From contig NW_026111294.1 of NCBI RefSeq assembly GCF_024679095.1, forward strand, positions 279,119 through 343,118: a stretch of 64,000 bases of DNA, in the 5' to 3' direction. The DNA comes from Eriocheir sinensis (lineage: Eukaryota; Arthropoda; Malacostraca; Decapoda; Varunidae). The notes below the pieces were generated by a model. It was not told where the DNA came from. It did no database searches and saw nothing but the letters and a program-made list of their open reading frames with translations. Numbering within the stretch: the stretch's first letter is position 1; the number at the start of each line of letters is the position of its first letter. Of the stretch, positions 55,640 to 64,000 are shown piece by piece. The position numbers and the translations under genes are program-made.

Positions 55640-56050
55640 GTTAGTGCCATGGAAAAGAAGGGAAGGGAAGGAAATGAAACGTAAGGAAAGAAAAGCAAAG
55701 GGAAGGGAAGGGAAGGGAAGGAAAGGAAACGTAAGGAAAGAAAAACAAAGGGAAGGGAAGGGAAGGGAACAGAAGGGAAGGGAACGGAAGGGAAGGAAAG
55801 GAAACGAAAGGAAAGAAAAACAAAGGGAAGGGAAGGGAACGGAAAGGAAAGAAAAAAGGAAAGGAAAGGAAAAAGGAAGGGAACGGAAAGAGCAAGAAAG
55901 GAAAGAAAAAAAATAACGTAATAGAAAAATAAAGGAAGAGGAGAGAAGGAAATAGAGGGAAAGGAAAAGGAAGAAAAAGAGCAGGAAAGGAAAGGGAATA
56001 AGATAAAAAGAAAACAATAGAAAAAAATAAGAGAAGGGAAGGGACGGGAA
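55640..56050. repeat. Purine-rich GGAAGG / GAAAG tract
   Basis: Irregular GGGAA/GGAAA repeats with a higher-order unit of about 55-60 bp (GAAACGTAAGGAAAGAAAA recurring). It encodes only Lys/Glu/Arg-rich or Phe/Leu/Ser-rich artefacts. Confidence 0.92.
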
Positions 56051-56074
56051 ACAGAATGAAGAGACCAAGGTTGT

Positions 56075-56370
56075 AACGCGTCCATCTGAGAATTACCTTA
56101 AACCCCTTTGAGACGTAGGTTGGTATTCTGGCACGCATCCGCCTCTCACGTCAACTCTTCCCAAAGGCCAAACAGTAGATTGATGGGGTTCTCCTGAGTG
56201 ATGGTCTCGTGTAAAAGTCCCCCTCCAGCAAGGTTGTGACGAGTCCTTTTGAGGAACAATTTTAACAACCTTTGAGAAGTAGGTCGGTATTCTCAGACTT
56301 CCGCTTCTCACGTCAACTCTTTCCAAAGGCCACAAAGGAGATCAATTGCATCCTCATGAGTCTTCTTCCA
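56075..56370. repeat. Two-copy direct repeat of about 165 bp
   Basis: CCTTTGAGA(C/A)GTAGGT(T/C)GGT and CTCACGTCAACTCTTCCCAAA-type blocks occur at about 56105-56170 and 56270-56330 with shared flanks (AAGGTTGTGACG / AAGGTTGTAACG). Confidence 0.8.
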
Positions 56371-56439
56371 TATTCATGATGCAGAAGCCTCGTCAAACTA
56401 TCACCAAGGTCATAAAACTACCCATGGAAATGCCCACAA

Positions 56440-57130
56440 CTCTTATGAGAACCTTTTCAAATGGGTGTGTTTGGGCACTTGAATGTCTCCCAGCAGGATC
56501 GGCTGACTTGCCCCAGCCGTGAGTTACGTGGGTGCCCCTTGGCCTCCTCCACGCAGGGTTTTCTCATACAGACAACCCCGTGAGCAGGATCAACATCCAG
56601 GAGGCGTGCCACGTGCCCATATACCTGGAGTTGGCGTTCACGGACTAAGCTGGCAACAGGCCTCGATTCAGTTTCCTGGAATAGTCGCTGGTTTGATACG
56701 AGGTCATTCCAGCAATACCCTGTGATCCTGCGAAGGCACTTGGCACCAAAGGCATCGACGCGCCTCTCCACGTCACTGTTCAGTGTCTGTGTGGGCCGGG
56801 CCCGTCTGTTGAGTGACTTCCTGGTGAGACCCACCATTGTCATGCACTGTGCTACCAAGGTATGTGAAACATCTGGGGACTTGGACATCCTCACCACATG
56901 CATGGACAGACTGAACTGTGTCATCCAGAAAGCCTCCAAACACCTGGACCTTGGTTCTGGCCCAGGAGGCCTTCAGCCCCAGCAGCTACAGGTCCTAAAC
57001 ACTGAGAGCCATCATCAGAACCTCCAGCAATTCTGAGAAAAGTGTATACAGCATCATCAGCAAAAACAAGATCAGTGACCGTGATGTGCGAAGCAAGGTG
57101 TCCCAAAGCTTGGTGCACTAGTGTAGACCA
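56440..57130 (-). mobile_element. RTE-like LINE fragment (palm to C-terminus), minus strand
   Basis: The minus frame at 57118 has HITVTDLVFADDAVYTF with the catalytic FADD, followed in another frame by GLLGQNQGPGVWRL (the L-x-K-TK-(M/V) block, shifted). From 56939 to 56457 it reads RVDAFGAKCLRRITGYCWND, LVSNQRLFQETESRPVASLV and RQLQVYGHVARL. The last block (RRL-L-GH-xR) is typical of RTE-type C-termini. Frame breaks make it inactive. It lies in an intron of the dehydrogenase gene. Confidence 0.8.
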
Positions 57131-57535
57131 TGGGCAGTATTACACATGAACAACATGTGTCCTCAAGGCCTCCTGCTTACATCTGTGAATGGACGACACG
57201 TCTACATCTGGGAAAACAGACCAAGGTGAAAACAAAGGAGTTGGGAAACTGCCTGTAATGTGCCATTCCCTCAAAGAGAAGAAATATTTTAAAAAAAGAT
57301 CAAATTTAGTTTCCGGTGTCTTTTATTTGCCTCTCAAAAGAAATGAAGTGATAGGGAGAAGGAAATACAATAGGAGGAATCAATGCTGCTCCAGAGTTTG
57401 CCAGTGAAAGGTATGAACGATTTTGCACCGGTAGGCTTCTTCCCAGTGGATCCTGATGGTCGGTCCAAGGCTTCTTCCCGGTGGGGCCTGATGGTCGGCC
57501 CAGCCCGTTCTGCCACAGGCGAGTTTTATAGTGGC
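57131..57535. other. Intron sequence with a faint repeat
   Basis: At 57405-57500 a short block (GGCTTCTTCCC...CCTGATGGTCGG) is duplicated about 50 bp apart. No exon seen. Confidence 0.5.
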
Positions 57536-57539
57536 GCCA

Positions 57540-57752
57540 TCCTGCATTGGCTCATGCTGCCCTCCCAGAGCTCATCTTTAATCCTAGACTCTAGAGTCCG
57601 GGTTGATAGGTGGTCTTCTGGACAGCATGTGGGTAGTTTTTAAGGCACTCGGCGGCGGCTGAAAAATCCCAGCTTGGTGGCACCGGGCGGGGATTGAACT
57701 CGTGTCGTCCTGAACGCGGTGCCCACGCTATCCATTCAGCCCACTGGTCAGC
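57540..57752 (-). mobile_element. tRNA-derived SINE, family 2, minus orientation
   Basis: On the minus strand: ACCAGTGGGCTGAATGGATA then GCGTGGGCACCGCG (A-box side), GAGTTCAATCCCCGCCCG (B-box), and the shared body GGGATTTTTCAGCCGCCGCC and AACTACCCACATGCTGTCC. It is the copy with the best B-box. Confidence 0.82.
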
Positions 57753-57907
57753 TCTTGCATAGTTAGTAAGGGATGAAAGAGTGGAAGTAATGTTTAACTC
57801 TTTCACTGATATATATGTTCTTTTTTTTATAGGACCTTACTGCATAGAATGTCATAGGCTACTATACTTGGCGCCTCCCATGACTTTATCCATTCCTCTC
57901 CTCCCAG

Positions 57908-58131
57908 ACGGCTCCCAACGCAATCACCAAGTTCCTGAGCATTGACCTGAGGGACAGCAACACCCTGGTGGGCAGCGTGTGGCCCGGCTGGGTGCAGACT
58001 GATATGAGTGGCCGCAACGCTCCCCTCACACCGGCACAGAGCATTGCCAACATCTGCATCTTCTCGGCCCTATGAACGATGCACACCACGGACAGTTTTA
58101 CCAGCAGGACGGCACCAAGCTACCCTGGTGA
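57908..58131 (+). CDS. C-factor/sniffer-like short-chain dehydrogenase, last exon (one-base shift near the end)
   Basis: The acceptor is CCTCTCCTCCCAG. The frame reads TAPNAITKFLSIDLRDSNTL, VGSVWPGWVQTDMSGRNAPL and TPAQSIANICIFSAL, then a stop at 58073. The PGWV-TDM block after the active-site helix is diagnostic of the C-factor-like SDR subgroup. One base out of frame, directly at the stop, the sequence continues GPMNDAHHGQFYQQDGTKLP W and a stop at 58129-58131, which is exactly the family C-terminus (H-G-x-F...DG-(T/K)-LPW). So one base appears to be missing near 58065-58072. The AATAAA at 58987-58992 is a candidate polyadenylation signal. Confidence 0.88.
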
Positions 58132-58620
58132 TTGCTGTTTGTCGAGGTGATTCCGTTTTCTCTTGTCTGGTGCACTCTTTTCACTTTTTATTTTTCAACA
58201 GTAGAGGAGACAAGAAATAGGCTTAGCAGTCATGTGGTGAGTGCCAATACAATTGTCACATTCAAAAATAGACTAGATAAATTCATGGACAGCGATATTA
58301 GGTGGGGTTAGATACACGGGAGCTTAGGGTCAAAGGAGCTGCCTCGTACAGGCCTACCGGCCTCTTGTAGACTCCTGCGTTCTTATGTTCTTATGTTCTT
58401 ATGTAATGCACAAAAAGAAAAACTACGCTGGTGATTGCTGGGTGTCAAGAGGGTAATATTGTTTTCCTCCTTTCTGGTACAGTATTTTGTTTGTTCGTTA
58501 TTTTCTACAGTGGAGAAGACAGGAACAAGGTTGAACTAATGCATTGAAAGAAAAACTACCCCGGTGATTGCTGGGCGTCAAGGTAATTCTGCTTGGCTCT
58601 TCTAGTATAGTGCCTTCCTT
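58117..58620 (+). repeat. Terminal codons and 3' flank of the dehydrogenase repeated three times
   Basis: The stretch CTACCCTGGTGATTGCTG at the end of the coding region recurs, with variants, at about 58423 (CTACGCTGGTGATTGCTG) and 58556 (CTACCCCGGTGATTGCTG). Each is followed by a G(T/C)GTCAAGG-like block, a CTTCTGGTA-like block and, for the first two, ACAGT(A/G)GAGGAGACA-like text. A LINE end is inserted in the first spacer. Confidence 0.8.
58215..58404 (+). mobile_element. LINE 3' end with 8-bp terminal tandem repeat
   Basis: The frame reads VVSANTIVTFKNRLDKFMDS then DIRWG and a stop, the C-terminal end of CR1-like ORF2 proteins. The 3' untranslated part has GCCTACCGGCCTCTTGTAGA and ends in three copies of GTTCTTAT (58380-58403). 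CR1-type elements typically end in such short repeats instead of poly(A). Only the last 190 bp are present. Confidence 0.85.
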
Positions 58621-59140
58621 TTCTAATACTCCATGGAATGACCCAAGCGTATGAAACCCTTGTTAAATATGTGAGCTTGGGCACCAAAATGCTTAAAAAG
58701 AATGGCCATACAGTAAGTACCCATTACTGTAAGTCCTAACATACCCATTATTGATCCAAAGTAATATTTCAGATGGTTGTGCTGCTAGCTAGAGGCTGCC
58801 AAGGACCTGAGAACAGCATGCAGGCTCAACACTGCTGGACAGACCAACACAAGTGGCTCGGGAAGTGCAGCCGTCCAGGCCGGTGTGAGCCTTGCTGTGT
58901 TGTGCCAAACTCTGTGTACATAAGACAGAAGTAAGTTGTGCAGTGTAAAAAGCCATTAGGTAGTGTAGTATCTGTACATTTCCGTAAATAAAGACTGATG
59001 CAATATTTTCACATCATGCTGCCTGTTGAGAAAAGGAAAGGCTCACAGAATAGCAGGGAAAGTAATGGAATGAACTGAGGCTTGTTTGATATGTAGGAAA
59101 TAACTGAGTTTAAATCATCATTAGTAACCTGACTGGGCCT
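58621..59140. other. Probable 3' flank of the dehydrogenase gene
   Basis: Unique sequence without an open frame of note. An AATAAA at 58987-58992 could end the transcript. Confidence 0.4.
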
Positions 59141-59142
59141 TT

Positions 59143-59240
59143 GTAATGAAAGGGGTTCCACAAGGCTCTGTATTGGGTCCTCTGTTTATTATTTATGTTG
59201 GTGACTTGGGTTTGAAAATAACACCAGATTTTTGAAGCAA
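59143..59240 (+). mobile_element. LINE reverse-transcriptase fragment
   Basis: The frame reads MKGVPQGSVLGPLFIIYVGD then LGLKITP, the conserved G(V)PQGSVLGPLLF block of LINE RTs. Fewer than 100 bp are recognisable. Confidence 0.8.
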
Positions 59241-59329
59241 CATGTTAGTATTTATTAAGAGTTTTGTGGCTTGCTTGACTTTTTACTCCATTTTGGGGAC
59301 AGTTAGAGGTGTTGGATTTTCAGGTTTAA

Positions 59330-60955
59330 GTGGAGATGAGGAAGGGAGGGTGGAAGAAGGGGACAACTAGTAATAGGGAATAGAGGGGAAGGGTGTGAGA
59401 TGGGGGTGAGGGTAGAGTAGAGGAAGGAAGCGTGGGAGGAGTACTAGAAGAGAAGAGGAAAGAAGGAAAAGTGTCAGGTAGAGGTTTGTGTGGGGCGAAG
59501 AAGGAAGGCATTGGAGGGAAGAGAGGGGAAAAGAAGAGGGAGAATGAGAGTGCTGGGGAGGAGTTCGGAGTGAGGAAAGGGAGAAATGGGGGAAGTTGTA
59601 GAAAGGGAAGGAAGATAACAGGAACAAAAGCGACGAAAAGAAAGGGAAGGGAGAGAACTTTTAATCAGGAACGAAAGAAAAGAGAAAGTGAATGAAAGAA
59701 AACAGATGGTACAAAACAGGAGCTAAAGAAAGACAGATCAGACCACGCCGGACAACAATAATCACGACTAGGGAAGACTGGTGAAATAGAAGCTTGAGCC
59801 TAACACTAACACTAATGAAAGGGGACAGAGGAAGGCGACAACGTTAACCAAGGCGAGGAGGAGCCTAGCGTGATGAGACAGAAACGAGGTGGCGGCAGAG
59901 CGATGGGCGGGGGACTGAAACGCACTAAGAGAAGAACCAGCGAGATGAAACAAGGAAGGGGCTGGCTGGTAAAGGGTCTGAATCTACACGAATATGTCTG
60001 AACAGTGAGGGAGATGTAGATAAGTGGAAGAGGAGAGAAAGGAGAAGGGGAAGAGGCAGAACACAAGGAGAGAAAAAGAGCATGGAATGAGGGAAAAATT
60101 GAGGAATGAGAGGAAGGTGAAAGGGAAAGAAAGGAAACAACCCCTAGAAAAGCAAACAAGGAGATTAGGGAAAAGAAAGGGAGAGAAAGGAAAGGGGAAC
60201 AGGGGATGGGAAGGCAGAACACTAAGAACAGAGGCTAGGCAAAGGATAGGAAGGGAGAGGGACAATCGGGCAGGAAGATTAAGGAAGAGGGAGGAAAAGT
60301 GGAAGGAGAGGGGACAGAGGACGGACGAAGAACAGGGATGAGGGGAAGACAAGGGAGGATAAACAACAAGGCAATGGTGGCAAGGTTGAACAGTGTGGGA
60401 GATGAGGAAAATAGGCCTAGAATGGAAAACAAGGGAGATTAAGGAAGACAGGGAAAGAGAGAGGGAAAGGGAGAAGAGGAAGGGACGGGGAACAGGGATG
60501 AGGGAAAAGGATGGTAAACGACAGGGCAAAGGTGGCAAGGTTGAGCAGTGTGGGAGATGAGGAAGCTAGGCCTAGAGTAGAAAACAGGGAGATTAAGGAA
60601 GACAGGGAAAGAGAGAGGGAAAGGGAAAAGAGGAAGGGACGGGGAACAGGGATGAGGGAAAAGGATGGTAAACGACAGGGCAATGTTAGCAGGGTAGAGC
60701 AGTGGGGGAGATAAGGAGACTAGGCCTAGCGAATAAGACAAGATTAAAAAAAAAAGAGAGGGAAAGAGGGAGGAAAAGGTAACAGGGGATGGGATAGAGA
60801 ACAGGGATGAGGGAGAGGCAAGGGAGGGAGATGAGGAAAAAAGGGCAAGTGCAGATAACAAGTTGATTAAGGAAGAGACAGGAGATGGGGAACGAAAAGG
60901 TAACAGACATGCGTAATCGGAGTAAGACTATTCAGAGTATGGCAGAAAGTACGAG
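59330..60955. repeat. Purine-rich region with about 150-bp tandem repeats
   Basis: GGAA/GAGA-rich on the plus strand. Between about 60330 and 60720 two to three copies of a 151-bp unit share GAACAGGGATGAGGGAAAAG and AGACAGGGAAAGAGAGAGGG; diverged copies extend outward (about 60190-60330 and 60760-60900). No gene is supported. Confidence 0.85.
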
Positions 60956-61076
60956 TATAAAAATGATCATTACTTTTTTCTCCCCTTCGTTGTTTGGTTA
61001 AGCGGTTACAACGACTCTCCGGGGAATCCTAACGGCTGCCTTACATTAATAAACCTATTACTATTATTATTATTAT

Positions 61077-61134
<58 letters not shown>

Positions 61135-61560
61135 ATTCAAAAATATCCTCAGGGTTAACTTCATGGGACTTAGTTAGTGAGATACGACAAAAGGAAGTTA
61201 AGAAAAAAGGGGCGTCTGAATTAAGGCTGTAAACTGATGGGCTTGTTCATCTCTGACGCTTTGGCTTCCTCGGACAGAACATACAGGAGGAGGAGGAGGA
61301 GGAGGAGGAGGAGGAGGAGGTGGCGAAAAACAACGATTGCCTGCATAACTTTCCACAGCGGCGGCAATTAATTTATAGTCAACTCGGCGTTATTTCCACA
61401 TGGCAGCCTGCTTGCCTTTGTTTAGCGTGTGTGTGTGTGTGTGTGTGTTTATGTTGATTTTCTGAGGAGGTTTATAGCACCTACTAGGACTTCTCTCTCT
61501 CTCTCTCTCTCTCGCTTATTTTTTCTTCTGTTATTTTTTCTTAATTTTCTTTTTTTTCTT
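60956..61560. repeat. Cluster of simple repeats: ATT, CA, GGA, GT, CT
   Basis: ATT trinucleotides at 61060-61080, CA at 61081-61130, GGA at 61285-61320, GT at 61424-61449 and CT at 61492-61513. The sequence between is unique-looking, with no supported gene. Confidence 0.9.
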
Positions 61561-62531
61561 CCTTTTCTTCTCTAATTTTCCGTTTTTTTCGTTTTTTCTC
61601 TTTTTCTTCTTTTTCTTCTTTCTTCTGTTTTCTGTTTTCTGCTTTTTTTCTTCTCCCTCTCCCTCTCCCCCTCTCCTTCTCTCTCGGTGAAGCGGAAAAC
61701 CTCAAGTAATTTCCAGCGTCTCTTACCTTTTGAAATCAGGTCGCGAGGCTGCACCTTTATCGGACACTTAAGCCTTTAATTGCCACACCTGAGCTAGATT
61801 AAGGCCAGAATGCAAGATTGAGCCACTCCACCACACCTTCCCCCTCACACCTGCCTACTCACCTTTGCTTACCTCAGTCAATATACGCCTAATTTTTCCC
61901 ACCTGTCTGTCCTTCAAATTTTCGCTTCCAATCTATCCTTCCTACGTTTACTCTTATCAGTCACTGTCTCTAACATTATCTTTTCGCACCTTGTTAATGT
62001 CGTGTCTAATTTATCTACCTGTTCTTATCTGGGCTTCCAATCATTGTTTTCTACGTATAGTCTTATCAATCCCTCCTTCCTTCAAGCTTACCTTTCTTAA
62101 CCTTGTCACCATCTTTGCTAATATATCTACTTGTTTTTCTTATTCTAACTTTCTATCTGTCTTTCCTAGTTTTAATTATGCTAGCTTTCTATCTCTCTAC
62201 CCTAGTTATTATCAATCTTCTTCTCCTTCCAACTCACTTTTTCCAGTCTTGTCAAGTTCTTTCATAAATCGTCAAGCTGGCCTTCTTATTCCGTCTTCTT
62301 GTATCTATTTCCTATTTAGAGTTTCACCAATCCCCCTCATCATCCTCAATCTCTTCACCCCCTCTCTTCCTTCCCCTTCCCTTCCTCTCCTTCTTTTCCT
62401 CCCCATCTCTTTCTCCCCCTCCTTTCAACAACTTCTCTTCGTCTCACCTCTTATTCATCCCTTCTATTCCTCCTCCTCCTCCTCCTCCTTCCCTTCCTCT
62501 CATTCTTTTCCTCCCATCTCTTTCTCTCTCT

Positions 62532-62568
<37 letters not shown>

Positions 62569-62715
62569 ATCTTGAAGCGTTCCTACAGGCATCTTTCCCT
62601 CTCCCATTCCCTCGCCTTTATCTCCCTCTTCCTCTCCCTCTTCCCCTCTCACATTCTCCCTCTCCCTTTCCTTCCCCCGTTCTCTACCTATCCCTCTTCC
62701 TCTCCCTTCCACACA
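61561..62715. repeat. Pyrimidine-rich low-complexity region
   Basis: CT/TTC-rich with short CTCC and CTCT tracts (for example 62470-62490 and 62520-62565). The long plus-strand open frame at 61865-62575 encodes only Ser/Leu/Phe/Pro-rich sequence and has no recognisable domain. Confidence 0.75.
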
Positions 62716-62990
62716 GTCTCGAGGAGGTGACTTGATAAAGGGCTTTGCGTCGTCTGTTCTCTACTTTCCCAGGGTCATCCATCAAGGGAACGCTTCTTCG
62801 CGGCAGCCAAGCGTGTTTTGCTATTCGCCGCACGCGTCCCCAGACCTTCCTTTTGGCTGGCCGGGGAGCAGGTGCGGGGATGAGGCCGGAAGGCAGCATG
62901 GGGACGATGGAAAGGACGGAAAGCTGGCAAGGGATATGAAAGGACTTGAGGCTTTGCGGGGAGGAAGAGCGGACTAGGAGGAGGTTGTGT
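62716..62990. other. Short GC-richer unique segment, no gene seen
   Basis: This 270-bp patch stands out from the simple sequence on both sides (for example CGCCGCACGCGTCCCCAGAC). Two overlapping short open frames exist but show no recognisable motif. Confidence 0.4.
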
Positions 62991-64000
62991 GGGGATGAAG
63001 TAAAGAAGGAAGAGGGGGCGAAGAGCTTGAGAATTGAGGAAAGATGAAAACTAGAGGGTTGAGAAGTGATGAGGAAGTAGAGTAGGGAAAATTGAATAAG
63101 AAAGCTGAGAAAAGATGACTAAAATAAATGAGAAATGAGAAAAGACAAAAATCTAGAAAGAAGACGGAAGATGAAATAGAGAAATAGGGAGCAATAGGGT
63201 GTCGAGGGAAGGGAAGATATGAAAAAGAAAGCTGAGAAAAGATGACTAAAATAAATGAGAAATGAGAAAAGACAAAAATAGAAAGAAGAGGGAAGATGAA
63301 ATAGAGAAATAGGGAGCAATAGGGTGACGAGGGAAGGGAAGATATGAAAAAGAAAGCTGAGAAACGATTAGCAAAATAATAAAGAACTGAGAAAAGAGAA
63401 AAATTAGGAAGATGAGAAAAGATGAAGAGGAGGAATAGGAAGCAAGAGGGTAAAAAAGAAGTGAAGAATTGATAAAACTGAGAAAATATGACTTGAATGA
63501 TTGAGAATTGAGAAAAAAATAAAACTAAGAAGCTGAGATAAGATAAGATCGAAAAATACGGAGCTAAAGGATAAAAAATGGATGTAGACTTGATGAAAAA
63601 GAAAAAAAACATTGTCGAAGTGAGAAAACATGAAAAATGAAAAGTGAGTTAGAGGGTGAAGTGACTGAAGAATTGAGGAAAACAAGAAGGCTGGGAAGAA
63701 AAGATGAAAAAAAGAAGACTGGGGAGCAGCGTCAAGGTACAAAGAGACTGAAGAGGCGAATAATACGAGACATCTGGGAAATGAGAAAAGATAAAAAATA
63801 GGATGAAGGGAACGAAAAAAAAGAAAAAAAGAACACAATTGGGGAGGGGAGAAACAAATGGAGATAAATCAGTAAAAGGAGGAAAAAAAATAAAAAAAAT
63901 AAACCACGAAAGAATTAAGAAAAGAACTCGAAAAGGGGAAAGAAAACAGAGAACCGGGAGCATCACAGAGAAAAAAAATCGCGAGGGGAAATGAAGCACA
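62991..64000. repeat. A/G-rich region with about 126-bp tandem repeats
   Basis: Between about 63100 and 63360, two full copies and one partial copy of a 126-128 bp unit share AAAGCTGAGAAAAGATGACT and AGAAATAGGGAGCAATAGGG. The rest is irregular GAAAA-rich sequence to the right edge. Open frames are low-complexity artefacts. Confidence 0.88.

Noticed and set aside
61865..62575. A 236-codon membrane protein
   Set aside because: Ser/Leu/Phe-rich translation of a pyrimidine tract with no distinct hydrophobic segments or conserved motifs.

Overview
The window reads as intron- and repeat-rich animal nuclear DNA, most likely from a decapod crustacean and perhaps a crab. This rests on canonical GT/AG splice sites, very dense CA/GT, AG, TA and pyrimidine microsatellites, tRNA-derived SINEs, several CR1/Jockey-like and RTE-like LINE relics, and a LINE 3' end finished by an 8-bp tandem repeat. 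The taxon is an inference. There is no prokaryotic gene organisation, operon or CRISPR array.

Layout. 1-2487 is a degenerate 18/35-bp satellite. 2497-2761 and 9438-9825 are the two halves of one 42-bp minisatellite, split by a 6.68-kb decayed Polinton/Maverick-type element (2762-9437). That element has 5'-AG terminal inverted repeats, a 6-bp target duplication (GATGTA), a broken protein-primed family B DNA polymerase gene on the minus strand, and CA-bearing internal repeats. 9.8-15.7 kb holds LINE fragments, two copies of a tRNA-derived SINE, an old degenerate satellite and microsatellites. 15.7-21.4 kb is a LINE-in-LINE nest. 21.4-26.5 kb holds two large arrays of a 35-bp minisatellite, the first flanked by imperfect inverted repeats; between the arrays lies a retrotransposon ORF1 with a zinc-knuckle remnant. 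26.5-31.8 kb contains a 120-bp repeat family split by a 0.7-kb inverted-repeat element, then another LINE and a 22-bp array.

Two host genes are recognisable, both on the plus strand. The first (about 31.8-46.4 kb) is the RIC1 family (Drosophila Rich; partner in the Rab6 GEF complex). It survives as nine confident exon pieces, and its large introns are filled by different minisatellites (79, 70, about 60 and perhaps 103 bp). The reading frame is interrupted by several one-base shifts, a 68-bp duplication and missing blocks. The second (about 50.6-58.1 kb) is a C-factor/sniffer-like short-chain dehydrogenase with three visible exons, a YRASK active-site motif and a one-base shift just before its C-terminus. 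Similar small indels in both genes suggest assembly or consensus error as much as true pseudogenes; the large internal losses in RIC1 need a separate explanation.

59-64 kb is purine/pyrimidine-skewed simple sequence with short tandem repeats and no gene I can support. The best candidates for something unusual are the Polinton relic with a duplicated terminal repeat, the inverted-repeat-flanked 35-bp minisatellite, the different array in each large RIC1 intron, and a perfect 24-bp hairpin beside a THAP-domain remnant.
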